DNA of 64,000 bases from Stenotrophomonas maltophilia (GTDB lineage: Bacteria > Pseudomonadota > Gammaproteobacteria > Xanthomonadales > Xanthomonadaceae). Below the pieces are notes generated by a model that was not told the origin of the DNA, made no database searches, and saw only the letters and a list, made by a program, of their open reading frames with translations. The stretch lies in the NCBI RefSeq assembly GCF_004920835.1, contig NZ_QFHO01000002.1, forward strand, positions 124,001 to 188,000. Direction: 5' to 3'. Positions 8,199 to 15,907 of the stretch are shown here, piece after piece; the stretch's first letter is position 1; each line of letters starts with the position of its first letter. The position numbers and the translations under genes were made by a program.

Positions 8199-8654
8199 TC
8201 AGTTCCAGTTGTCGATCTTGACGTCGTGCGGGCTGGGCTGGCCGCGCCCGGTTTCCAGCAGGGATTTCAGACTCATCAGGAAGATGGCCCATTTGGTGCT
8301 GCAGTGGTGCATGAATTCCACGCGTTCTTTCCAACCTTCATGGCTGAACAGCACGATGCAGCAGTCGCCGTCCTGGTGCAGGGCGAAGCGCGCGGTGGTG
8401 CCGATCCATTCCGGTGGGCCGTCGATGAATTCCCACAGCACCAGCTCGTTCGGCTGCAGCTGCAGAAGCTTCATCTGCATGGCGCCGATTTCCTGGCCGT
8501 TGGCGGTGAAGCGGGCGGTGATTGTGCCGCCGATGTGGCGGTCGCCGGTGGTGTCTTCGGCCCACCAGGCGGCGATGCCTTCGGGGGTGGCCAGGGCCTG
8601 GTAGACCTGGGCAGATGGGGCGTTGATGCCGACTCTGTGTGCGATATCCACCAT
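8199..8654 (-). CDS. SRPBCC (AHSA1-like/START-fold) protein, first gene of the ArsR operon
   Basis: A 151-residue START-fold protein: INAPSAQVYQALATPEGIAAWW is the family's first helix, and VLWEFIDGPPEWIGTTARF and MSLKSLLETGRGQP are the later strand and closing helix. It is clearly a distant paralogue of the protein at 7406-7873; both end with SLKSLLETG-G. Gene order SRPBCC-ArsR-SRPBCC with minimal spacing indicates one transcript. Ligand and role are unknown. Confidence 0.85.
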   Translation of the reverse strand: MVDIAHRVGINAPSAQVYQALATPEGIAAWWAEDTTGDRHIGGTITARFTANGQEIGAMQMKLLQLQPNELVLWEFIDGPPEWIGTTARFALHQDGDCCIVLFSHEGWKERVEFMHHCSTKWAIFLMSLKSLLETGRGQPSPHDVKIDNWN

Positions 8655-8705
8655 GACTGCGGCTCCACGGTGGGCGGCGGGGTGCCGTCCGTGGGATCAC
8701 AATAG

Positions 8706-8721
8706 GCAGGTAAATGCCTGC
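8706..8721. promoter_or_regulatory. Candidate ArsR operator
   Basis: GCAGG-TAAATG-CCTGC is an interrupted palindrome 52-67 bases before the first gene of the ArsR operon (minus strand). It lies in a short AT-richer patch that may hold the promoter. The assignment rests on position only. Confidence 0.3.
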
Positions 8722-8754
8722 ATGTCAACTCCGCCGCCGTGAATGCCCGGCCGT

Positions 8755-8828
8755 GGTAGTGCCAGCCGCTGGCCGGCACCCTGGTGGAGTTGGAGGATTG
8801 CAGCTGCCGGCCAGCGGCCGGCACTACC
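8755..8828. repeat. Inverted pair of SMAG-like palindromes
   Basis: Two units face each other: GGTAGTGCCAGCCGCTGGCC at 8755 onward, and its inverted partner ending CGGCCGGCACTACC at 8828. Each unit is itself a hairpin with an outward GTAG/CTAC end. This is the form of S. maltophilia SMAG elements and it fills most of the space between the ArsR operon and the GNAT gene. Confidence 0.75.
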
Positions 8829-8944
8829 GGTTGGCGGCGCGCAATGGACTTTTGGCCGTGGTGATGCCTGGTGCGCGGCGGCATTCTGGGCGGAGCCGGG
8901 TGATTGCAGCCGTTCGGGTTCGTTGAATGAAAGGAGTACTACGC

Positions 8945-9469
8945 GTGAGTGATGCTGGAAAAGAGGCGCTGACGATCCGTCGCGCCAGCGCGGCCGATGC
9001 GCCTGCGGTGCTGGAGTTGTTCGATGAAGTGATTGCGTGGTTCGTGGCCATCGGCAATCCGCAGCAGTGGGGTACCGAGGCGTGGTCGTCCATTCCGCGC
9101 CGCATTACCCAGGTGACCGATGCCTGCGCACTGCCCGGTGCGTGGGTGGCGGAAACCGCGCAGGGTGAGGTGCGTGCGTTCCTGGCGTTGGGCGAGGCCA
9201 TGCCCTATGTGCCCGCGGCGACCGAGCCGGAGCTGTATGTACGCGTGTTGATTGCTTCGCGCGATGCGCGGGTGCGTGGCATCGGCCGGCGTTTGATGGC
9301 GTTCGCGGACGAGCAGGCACGCGCAGCGGGATTGGATTACCTGCGCGTGGATTGCTATGGCGGTGGCAGTGGCGAGCTGGTGCGCTTCTACGAATCGTGC
9401 GGTTACGAACGGCTGTCGACCTTCAACGTGGATGGCTGGCCGGGGCAGGTGTTGGGCCGCCGTCTGTGA
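8945..9469 (+). CDS. GNAT-family N-acetyltransferase
   Basis: A cytosolic acetyltransferase of 174 residues. The GTG at 8945 is chosen because AAGGAG (8931-8936) stands eight bases before it; the ATG at 8927 lies upstream of that site. The acetyl-CoA motif A reads VLIASRDARVRGIGRRLMAFAD, with R-x-x-G-I-G inside it. LDYLRVDCYGGG, RFYESCGYER and a DGWPGQVL tail complete the fold. The substrate cannot be told. It is convergent with the marR-type gene. Confidence 0.82.
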   Translation: MSDAGKEALTIRRASAADAPAVLELFDEVIAWFVAIGNPQQWGTEAWSSIPRRITQVTDACALPGAWVAETAQGEVRAFLALGEAMPYVPAATEPELYVRVLIASRDARVRGIGRRLMAFADEQARAAGLDYLRVDCYGGGSGELVRFYESCGYERLSTFNVDGWPGQVLGRRL

Positions 9470-9481
9470 CCTGGCGGCGTC

Positions 9482-9937
9482 TCAGTTCTCTGCGTCCTGT
9501 AGTGCTGCATGCAGTTTGTCGGTGATCTGCTGCAGCGCGGCCAGGTCATCGGCTGAGAGGTGGTCGAGGAAATTCCGGCGCACGCTGGCGACGTGTACCG
9601 GCCGCGCTGCGCTCAGCTGGGTGCGGCCTTCTGCAGTCATGCGGATCACCACCACGTTGTCACTGTCGGTGTCGCGCTCGATCAGGCCACGGCCGGCCAT
9701 GCGGGTGAGCTGGTGCGAGAGGCGCGTCTTGTCCCATTCCAGGTAGTCCAGCAGTTCCCGCTGGCGGCGGCAGCGGTCCTTGGCCTTGCTCAGTTCCATC
9801 AGCACGACGAAGTCGGCACTGGAAAGCCCGGTGCTGCGGGTGATGTCGTGGACGATGCGGCCGGAGGTGATCTCGGCCATGCGCCGGAAGCCGCGCCAGG
9901 CGGCCCACTCGTCAGGGGTGATGGTGGGTGGGGTCAT
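9482..9937 (-). CDS. MarR-family transcriptional repressor
   Basis: A 151-residue winged-helix protein. HTH core: SSADFVVLMELSKA, then RQRELLDYLEWDKTRLSHQL, and wing RGLIERDTDSDNVVVIRMT. The N- and C-terminal helices would make the dimer. The gene is transcribed away from an FAD monooxygenase, and two matching palindromes lie in the 82-base gap. It therefore very probably represses both itself and the monooxygenase and is relieved by a small phenolic or oxidising ligand (family knowledge). Confidence 0.88.
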   Translation of the reverse strand: MTPPTITPDEWAAWRGFRRMAEITSGRIVHDITRSTGLSSADFVVLMELSKAKDRCRRQRELLDYLEWDKTRLSHQLTRMAGRGLIERDTDSDNVVVIRMTAEGRTQLSAARPVHVASVRRNFLDHLSADDLAALQQITDKLHAALQDAEN

Positions 9938-9957
9938 GCGCTCACGTTGCCCGGGAC

Positions 9958-9975
9958 GGGTTGACGTGTCAACCC
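9958..9975. promoter_or_regulatory. MarR operator 1
   Basis: GGGTTGAC-GT-GTCAACCC has perfect eight-base arms. It shares the half-site GGTTGA-N4-TCAACC with the second palindrome 28 bases away (centre to centre). It overlaps a TTGACG that could be the -35 element of the monooxygenase promoter. Confidence 0.7.
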
Positions 9976-9986
9976 GAACGTTCTAC

Positions 9987-10002
9987 GGTTGATATATCAA
10001 CC
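9987..10002. promoter_or_regulatory. MarR operator 2
   Basis: GGTTGATATATCAACC is a perfect 16-base palindrome 18 bases before the monooxygenase start. It has the same GGTTGA-N4-TCAACC half-sites as operator 1. The position would block transcription start or promoter clearance. Confidence 0.72.
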
Positions 10003-10019
10003 AAGATGCAGGCCGCTCC

Positions 10020-11114
10020 ATGCCACACCCTCCACGTATTGCCATCATCGGCGCGGGGCCCGCCGGCCTGACCGCTGCGCTCATCCTGCATCGCGGCGGC
10101 CATCGCGCGAGCGTGTACGAGGGCGAGTCGTCCGGGCAGCAGCGCACCCAGGGCGGCACGCTGGACCTGCACGAGGACTCCGGCCAGGTGGCGCTGCAGC
10201 GCGCTGGTCTGCTGGAGGCGTTCCGGGCGGTGGCGCGCCATGAAGGCCAGGAGGAGCGGACGGGCGACCCGTGGACTGGAGCGATTGTCGCCGGTGGATT
10301 CGGGCCGGAGGGCAGCATGGACAAGCCGGAGATCGACCGCGGCGACCTGCGCCAGCTGCTGCTGGACGCGTTGCCGGCCGACACGGTGCAGTGGGGCCAC
10401 TGCTTGACCGAGCTGGCGCTTGCGCAGGCAGGATCCCACAGTCTGCGCTTCGCCAATGGTGTGCAGGCCGAGGCCGACATCGTGATCGGTGCCGATGGCG
10501 CATGGTCGAAGGTGCGCACAGCCCTGAGTGCCTGCCAGCCGTTGCCGACCGGCATTACCTTCTTTGAAGGATGGATCGCGCAGCCGGCGGCGGATATCGC
10601 GGCCATGGTGGGTCAGGGCAGCCTGTTCTGCTTTGGCGGCGAGGAAGCGCTGTTCGTGCAGCGCAACAGCGGCGATCGATTCTGCGTGTACGCGGCGCTG
10701 AAGCGGCCCTCTGATTGGCTTGATGCGCAGATCGCGCAGCAAGGCATGCGTGCGCTGGTGACCGGCAGCTACATCGGCTGGGCACCGAACCTTCGGCGGC
10801 TGCTGGAGGCGTGCACCGACTTCGTGCGGCGGCCGATCTACAGCCTGCCGGCGGATTTCCGTTGGACACCGCGCAACGGCGTGACGCTGATCGGCGATGC
10901 TGCCCATCTGATGCCGCCAGTGGGTGTGGGCGTGAACCTAGCGATGCTGGACGCGTCGGATGTGGCGATGGCGGTGTGCGCGCATCCGGATGCAGTGAGT
11001 GCTATCCGCCAGGCCGAATCCGTGGTCTGCGAGCGCGCCTGCGCGCTGATGCCGGACGCCATACAGGGGTTCCAGCGCTGGTTCACTACGGAGTCGACGG
11101 CTGACGGCGGTTGA
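10020..11114 (+). CDS. FAD-dependent monooxygenase (TetX/PHBH-like)
   Basis: Class A flavoprotein monooxygenase of 364 residues. The N-terminal FAD motif is IAIIGAGPAGLTAALIL. A GxxxxE-type strand end follows at SVYEGE, and RGDLRQLLLDAL and DIVIGADGAWSKVRTAL match the DG motif. The GD motif VTLIGDAAHLMPPVGVGVNLAMLDA lies near residue 290. QGGTLDLHEDSGQVAL is characteristic of TetX-like enzymes. It would hydroxylate an aromatic or polyketide-like compound using NAD(P)H and O2. It is divergent from the MarR gene and controlled by two palindromes. Confidence 0.84.
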   Translation: MPHPPRIAIIGAGPAGLTAALILHRGGHRASVYEGESSGQQRTQGGTLDLHEDSGQVALQRAGLLEAFRAVARHEGQEERTGDPWTGAIVAGGFGPEGSMDKPEIDRGDLRQLLLDALPADTVQWGHCLTELALAQAGSHSLRFANGVQAEADIVIGADGAWSKVRTALSACQPLPTGITFFEGWIAQPAADIAAMVGQGSLFCFGGEEALFVQRNSGDRFCVYAALKRPSDWLDAQIAQQGMRALVTGSYIGWAPNLRRLLEACTDFVRRPIYSLPADFRWTPRNGVTLIGDAAHLMPPVGVGVNLAMLDASDVAMAVCAHPDAVSAIRQAESVVCERACALMPDAIQGFQRWFTTESTADGG

Positions 11115-11234
11115 GGCCGCTGGAAATGCGGGGACAGCAAGCACCTGCGTCACTGCGTCGCAGCCTATCTGCAGGATGCGGTACATCGGATCAGCGCTAG
11201 AGTGGGGGCTACCCCCTCCAGGAAGGAGCAACGC

Positions 11235-13004
11235 ATGTACTACAGCAGTGGCAACTACGAAGCCTTCGCGCGTCCGCGCAAGCCCGCCGGTGTCGATGGC
11301 AAGCGCGCGTGGTTCGTCGGTTCGGGCCTGGCCTCACTTGCCGGCGCCGCGTTCCTGGTGCGCGATGGCCGCATGGCCGGTGAGCGCATCACCATTCTCG
11401 AGCAGCAGCAGATTGCCGGTGGCGCGCTGGATGGCCTGAAGGTGCCGGAGAAGGGTTTCGTGATCCGCGGTGGCCGCGAGATGGAAGACCACTTCGAGTG
11501 CCTGTGGGATCTGTTCCGCTCGATTCCGTCGCTGGAGATCGAGGATGCCAGTGTGCTGGACGAGTTCTACTGGCTGAACAAGGACGACCCGAACTATTCG
11601 CTGCAGCGTGCCACGATCAATCGCGGCGAGGATGCGCATACCGACGGCCTGTTCACCCTGAGCGAGCAGGCGCAGAAGGACATCATCGCGCTGTTCCTGG
11701 CCACTCGTAAGGAGATGGAGAACAAGCGCATCAACGAGGTGCTGGGCCGGGACTTCCTGGACAGCAACTTCTGGTTGTACTGGCGCACGATGTTCGCGTT
11801 CGAGGAATGGCACTCGGCGCTGGAGATGAAGCTGTACCTGCACCGCTTCATCCACCATATCGGCGGCCTGCCGGATTTCTCGGCGCTGAAGTTCACCAAG
11901 TACAACCAGTACGAATCGCTGGTGCTGCCGCTGGTGAAGTGGCTGCAGGAGCGCGGCGTGCGGTTCCAGTACGGCACTGAAGTGACCGATGTTGACTTCG
12001 ACCTGCAGGAGGGCCGCAAGCAGGCCACGCGCATCCACTGGACGCGGGACGGCCAGGCCGGTGGCGTGGACCTGGGCGCGGACGATCTGGTGTTCATGAC
12101 GATCGGCTCGCTGACCGAGAATTCCGACAGCGGCGATCACCACACCGCTGCGCACTTGAATGAAGGCCCGGCACCGGCGTGGGACCTGTGGCGGCGCATC
12201 GCGGCCAAGGATGCGGCGTTCGGGCGCCCGGATGTATTCGGCGCGCATATACCGGAAACCAAGTGGGAATCGGCGACGGTGACCACGCTGGATGCACGCA
12301 TTCCGGCGTACATCGAGAAGATTGCCAAGCGCGATCCGTTCAGCGGCAAGGTGGTGACCGGCGGCATCGTGAGCGTGCGCGATTCGCGCTGGTTGATGAG
12401 CTGGACGGTGAACCGCCAGCCGCACTTCAAGAACCAGCCGAAGGACCAGATCGTGGTGTGGGTGTATTCGCTGTTCGTGGATACGCCGGGCGATTACGTG
12501 AACAAGCCGATGCAGGACTGCACGGGCGAGGAGATCACCCGCGAGTGGCTGTACCACCTGGGCGTGCCGCTGGAAGAGATCGATGAACTGGCTGCTACCG
12601 GCGCGAAGACGGTGCCGGTGATGATGCCGTACATCACCGCATTCTTCATGCCGCGCCAGGCCGGTGACCGCCCGGATGTGGTGCCGGAGGGAGCGGTGAA
12701 CTTCGCCTTCATCGGACAGTTCGCCGAATCGAAGCAGCGCGATTGCATCTTCACCACCGAGTATTCGGTGCGTACACCGATGGAAGCGGTGTACACGCTG
12801 CTGGGTATCGAACGTGGCGTGCCGGAGGTGTTCAATTCCACCTATGACGTGCGCTCGCTGCTGGCCGCCACCGGTCGCCTGCGCGATGGCAAGGAACTGG
12901 ACATTCCAGGCCCGGCGTTCCTGCGCAACCTGCTGATGAACAAGCTGGACAAGACCCAGATCGGTGGCCTGCTGCGCGAGTTCAAGCTGGTGCAGGAAGA
13001 CTGA
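11235..13004 (+). CDS. ohyA: Oleate hydratase
   Basis: FAD-containing fatty-acid hydratase of 589 residues that adds water to the cis-9 double bond of oleate to give 10-hydroxystearate. The ATG at 11235 follows GGAAGGAG at good spacing. The family N-terminus MYYSSGNYEAFARPRKP is followed by the FAD motif VGSGLASLAGAAFLVRD, the strand-end glutamate in TILEQ, and the conserved stretch RGGREMEDHFECLWDLFRSI. The late signature FIGQFAESKQRDCIFTTEYS is also present. A small G/C hairpin (GGGG-GCTA-CCCC) sits just before the ribosome-binding site. It acts in detoxification of unsaturated fatty acids; membrane association is usual for the family. Confidence 0.95.
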   Translation: MYYSSGNYEAFARPRKPAGVDGKRAWFVGSGLASLAGAAFLVRDGRMAGERITILEQQQIAGGALDGLKVPEKGFVIRGGREMEDHFECLWDLFRSIPSLEIEDASVLDEFYWLNKDDPNYSLQRATINRGEDAHTDGLFTLSEQAQKDIIALFLATRKEMENKRINEVLGRDFLDSNFWLYWRTMFAFEEWHSALEMKLYLHRFIHHIGGLPDFSALKFTKYNQYESLVLPLVKWLQERGVRFQYGTEVTDVDFDLQEGRKQATRIHWTRDGQAGGVDLGADDLVFMTIGSLTENSDSGDHHTAAHLNEGPAPAWDLWRRIAAKDAAFGRPDVFGAHIPETKWESATVTTLDARIPAYIEKIAKRDPFSGKVVTGGIVSVRDSRWLMSWTVNRQPHFKNQPKDQIVVWVYSLFVDTPGDYVNKPMQDCTGEEITREWLYHLGVPLEEIDELAATGAKTVPVMMPYITAFFMPRQAGDRPDVVPEGAVNFAFIGQFAESKQRDCIFTTEYSVRTPMEAVYTLLGIERGVPEVFNSTYDVRSLLAATGRLRDGKELDIPGPAFLRNLLMNKLDKTQIGGLLREFKLVQED

Positions 13005-13052
13005 GCAGGTAGGAGGGAGGTCGCCGGTGACGGCATCGGCGGCCTCAAGGTC

Positions 13053-13766
13053 TCACGCTACGCCGTCGGTCGAACGGCTCAGCTGTTCCCACGCGTCGAT
13101 GCTTTTGGCCATCGTATCCAGCTTCGCTCGTACCAGCTGCAGTGCGTCGCTGCCCAGCAGCAGGTGGCTGGGCGGGGCATCGCTGTCGATGATCTGCAGC
13201 ATGGCCTGTGCAGCCTTCACCGGATCACCCAGCTGGTGACCACTCTTTGCCTCACGCGCGCTGCGGATGGGGTCGAACAGGGCATCGTAGTCTTCAATGC
13301 TGCGCGGTGCCCGCGACATCGAGCGGCCCGCCCAGTCGGTGCGGAATGAGCCCGGCGCGACGGCAGTGACGTGGATGCCGAACGGCGCAACCTCCTTGCC
13401 GAGCACTTCGCTGATGCCTTCCAGGGCGAACTTGCTGCCGCAGTACCAGGCGATGCCGGGCAGGGTGATGAAGCCGCCCATGGAGGTGATGTTGAGGATG
13501 TGGCCACGGCGGCGCGTGCGCATGTGCGGCAGCACGGCCTTGATCAACGCCGCAGGGCCGAACACGTTCACTTCGAACTGCTGCCGCAGCTCGGCGAGCG
13601 TGGATTCCTCGAGGATGCCTTCGTGGCCGTAGCCGGCGTTGTTGACCAGTACGTCGATGGCCCCGATGTCTGCTTCGATATCGGCGACGAGCGCGTCGAT
13701 GGCGGCGGTATCGGTCACGTCCAGCAGGCGGCCGAGCGCGCGGCCGGGCGCCAGCGTTTCGAACGC
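13053..13766 (-). pseudogene. 5'-truncated SDR oxidoreductase (remnant)
   Basis: The readable part encodes the SDR sequence from AFETLAPGR (about 13764) through DVTD, NNAGYGHEG, the catalytic Ser (NITSMGGF) and WYCGSKFALEG to the normal C-terminus. The first roughly 50 residues, including the Gly-rich dinucleotide loop, are absent. The only in-frame start is a GTG at 13718, inside the second Rossmann unit. Immediately past codon AF the sequence turns into the divergent AraC gene, so a deletion has removed both 5' ends and the promoter region between them. Without the cofactor loop the product should be inactive. Confidence 0.78.
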
Positions 13767-14578
13767 GCACGCCGGTGTTGTACGATCCCGGCATCGTAAT
13801 CGTCTGCCAGGGCGTGAAGCGCGGCTACCTGGGCGGGCAGATCTACCAGTACGACGCGCAGCACTATCTGGCGGTGTCGGTGCCGGTGCCGTTCACGATG
13901 GAAACCGATGCCTCTGCGGAGGCGCCGCTGCTGGCGATCTACCTGCATCTGGATCTGCAGTTGGCGGCAGATCTGCTGATCGAACTGGGTGAACAGGTAG
14001 GCACATCGCAGGCACCGGCACAGAGCATGATGTCCAGCCCGATGCAGGCGCCGATGCAGGCCACGGTGCTGCGCCTGCTGGAAGCGCTGGCCGACCCGCT
14101 CGAAGCGGCCGTGCTGGCCCCGGCGCTGGTACGCGAACTGTACTTCCGCGTGCTGACCGGCGCGCAGGGCGGTGCGATGCGGGAGGCGCTGGCCATGCGC
14201 GGCCGCTTCGGCAGCATCGGCAGGGTTCTGCGTACGATCCACGCCTCGTATGCCACTGCGTTGGACGTGGGCCAGCTGGCGGCCGAGGCGGGCATGAGTG
14301 TGGCCACCTTCCATGACCACTTCCGCGCGATTACCGGCACATCGCCGATGCAGTACGTGAAGTCCACCCGCCTGCATCAGGCGCGGCTGCTGATGCTGCG
14401 GGAGGCGATGACCGCCGAGGCCGCATCGCTGGCGGTGGGGTATGCCAGCCCGTCCCAGTTCAACCGTGAGTTCAAGCGGCTGTTCGCGCTGCCGCCGGCG
14501 GCCGAGGTGGCGCGGATGCGGCGCAGCTTTGCGCTGCCACCAGCGCCAGCGGATGCGGTGTACGTGTCTTCGCATTGA
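13766..14578 (+). pseudogene. 5'-truncated AraC-family regulator (remnant)
   Basis: The reading frame carries the AraC_N (PF06719-type) cupin from RTRTPVLYDPGIVIVCQG onward, then two HTH units (LDVGQLAAEAGMSVATFHDHF and EAASLAVGYASPSQFNREFK). About the first 40 residues of this family are missing. The first start-like codon, GTG at 13775, has no ribosome-binding site, because the upstream DNA is the antisense of the truncated SDR. Regulators of this type are usually divergent from exactly this SDR type, so the pair was once an ordinary divergon. The product could still be made from a chance start, but that is doubtful. Confidence 0.68.
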
Positions 14579-14664
14579 GGCGCAATCGAAGGTCACGTTG
14601 CCAGCAAGCCGGCCAGCGGTGGGCTCTACCGGGGACGATGCCTCGCGAGTGCGGCAGTGGATGG

Positions 14665-14692
14665 TTGACAGGGAATCTACCTACTAGTAGGT
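14665..14692 (+). promoter_or_regulatory. Promoter and operator of the tetR-type gene
   Basis: A perfect TTGACA (14665-14670) is followed 17 bases later by a weak TAGGTT. The palindrome ACCTACTAGTAGGT (14679-14692) covers the spacer and -10 region. An identical palindrome lies upstream of the next gene at 15343-15356, so the TetR protein probably represses both. Confidence 0.75.
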
Positions 14693-14700
14693 TAAGTGCC

Positions 14701-15288
14701 ATGAAAGAGTCGCTCTCCCCCAAGGCCCAGGAAATCCTGGCCCACGCTCGCTCGTTGCTGGAGGCCGGTGGCTACAACGGTTTCAGCTACGCGGATGTGT
14801 CGGCGCGGGTGAACATCAGCAAGGCCAGCATCCATCACCATTTCCCCAGCAAGGCGGATCTGGTGCGCACGGTGGTTGAACTGTATCGGGCCGAGGCACG
14901 CGAGGGCCTGGCGCTGCTGGACCGGCAGCTGGATGACCCGCTGCAGGAGCTCAACGCCTACGTGGACTACTGGTCCAGCTGCATCGCGGGTGGCACGTCG
15001 TCGTTCTGCATCTGCGCGATGCTGGCGGCGGAGACGCCGATGATCCCTGCGGAGATTGCCGATGAAGTACGGGGGCATTTCGAGGATCTGAGCGGGTGGC
15101 TGACCGTCACACTGGAAAAGGGTGCCGCGCAGGGCCAGTTGCGACTGCAGGGTTCGGCTGTGGACGAGGCCAAGGCGTTCATGTCATCGGTGCATGGCGC
15201 GATGCTGGCAGCCCGTGGTTTTGGTGATGCGGCGACGTTCGCGACGCTCGCGCGGTTGGCAATCGCGCGGGTGAGTGCGGCCACCTGA
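14701..15288 (+). CDS. TetR/AcrR-family regulator
   Basis: A 195-residue repressor. The N-terminal HTH reads GGYNGFSYADVSARVNISKA followed by SIHHHFPSKADLVRTVVELY, typical of the TetR_N domain. The C-terminal domain (FCICAMLAAETPMIP, then VDEAKAFMSSVHGAMLAARGFG) matches the TetR_C group of NemR/YxaF-like regulators. That group often answers electrophiles, and a Cys pair (residues about 100-103, CIC) could be the sensor. Its own promoter and that of the membrane protein downstream carry the same 14-base palindrome. Confidence 0.88.
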   Translation: MKESLSPKAQEILAHARSLLEAGGYNGFSYADVSARVNISKASIHHHFPSKADLVRTVVELYRAEAREGLALLDRQLDDPLQELNAYVDYWSSCIAGGTSSFCICAMLAAETPMIPAEIADEVRGHFEDLSGWLTVTLEKGAAQGQLRLQGSAVDEAKAFMSSVHGAMLAARGFGDAATFATLARLAIARVSAAT

Positions 15289-15342
15289 GGTGATGTGTAG
15301 TGGCCTGCGGCAGCGCGGGCCTTCTTTTTGCATCCAATGCCT

Positions 15343-15356
15343 ACCTACTAGTAGGT
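15343..15356. promoter_or_regulatory. Second TetR operator
   Basis: ACCTACTAGTAGGT is identical to the site at 14679-14692 and lies 24 bases before the start of the membrane-protein gene. This links that gene to the regulator upstream. Confidence 0.75.
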
Positions 15357-15379
15357 TTATTTAACTGATGGAGATTCCC

Positions 15380-15874
15380 ATGGCACATCCGCTTTCCCTT
15401 CCCGGTGCGATCCATACCGCCATCAGCCTGGTGCCGATCCTGGCTGGCCTGTATGGCTTCATCCGCTACCGGGCGATCGATCCCGGCACGCGCTCGGGCA
15501 GGGTTTATCTGATCGGCCTGGTGCTGTCGGTGGCGACCTCGTTCACCGTCTCCAGCACGGGCGGGCTCAATCCGGGCCATGCATTCGGTGTGATCGTGCT
15601 GCTGGTGGCCTTTGGCGGTGTGCTGGCGGCACGCCTGAGCTGGCTGGGACGCTCGGCGCGTTACCTGTCGACGTTCGCGTTGTCCTTCAGTTTCCTGCTG
15701 TCATTGGTGCCGGGCGTAAACGAAACGCTGACGCGCTTGCCGCTTGCGCATCCGCTGGCAGCAGCGCCGATGGCACCGGTGGTGCTGCAGACACTGCTCG
15801 GCTGCCTGGGCGTATTCGTGATCGGTTTTGCGGGGCAGTGCTGGCGAATCCATCGACGCGCCATCCGGTCGTGA
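15380..15874 (+). CDS. Four-helix membrane protein under TetR control
   Basis: A 164-residue protein starting MAHPLSLPGAIHTAISLVPI; GGAG stands six bases before the ATG at 15380. Four hydrophobic segments are visible at about residues 8-30, 45-65, 68-90 and 120-155, and the tail is basic (CWRIHRRAIRS). It looks like a small inner-membrane protein without a recognised domain. Control by the adjacent TetR through a shared operator suggests a role in responding to the TetR ligand, perhaps an electrophile; this is inference. Confidence 0.7.
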   Translation: MAHPLSLPGAIHTAISLVPILAGLYGFIRYRAIDPGTRSGRVYLIGLVLSVATSFTVSSTGGLNPGHAFGVIVLLVAFGGVLAARLSWLGRSARYLSTFALSFSFLLSLVPGVNETLTRLPLAHPLAAAPMAPVVLQTLLGCLGVFVIGFAGQCWRIHRRAIRS

Positions 15875-15879
15875 ACCCT

Positions 15880-15903
15880 GCCGGTCAGCGGCCGGCACTA
15901 TCT
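15880..15903. repeat. Single SMAG-like palindrome
   Basis: GCCGGTCAGCGGCCGGCACT followed by ATC is a lone unit related to the pair at 8755-8828. It sits between the convergent membrane-protein and GlxA-type genes, almost touching the latter's stop. It may act as a bidirectional 3' structure. Confidence 0.6.
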
Positions 15904-15907
15904 GGAA

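Noticed and set aside
13775..14578. AraC frame from GTG 13775 as an intact gene
   Set aside because: It lacks the N-terminal 40 residues of its family and has no ribosome-binding site, and the sequence before it is antisense SDR. Treated as a truncated remnant.
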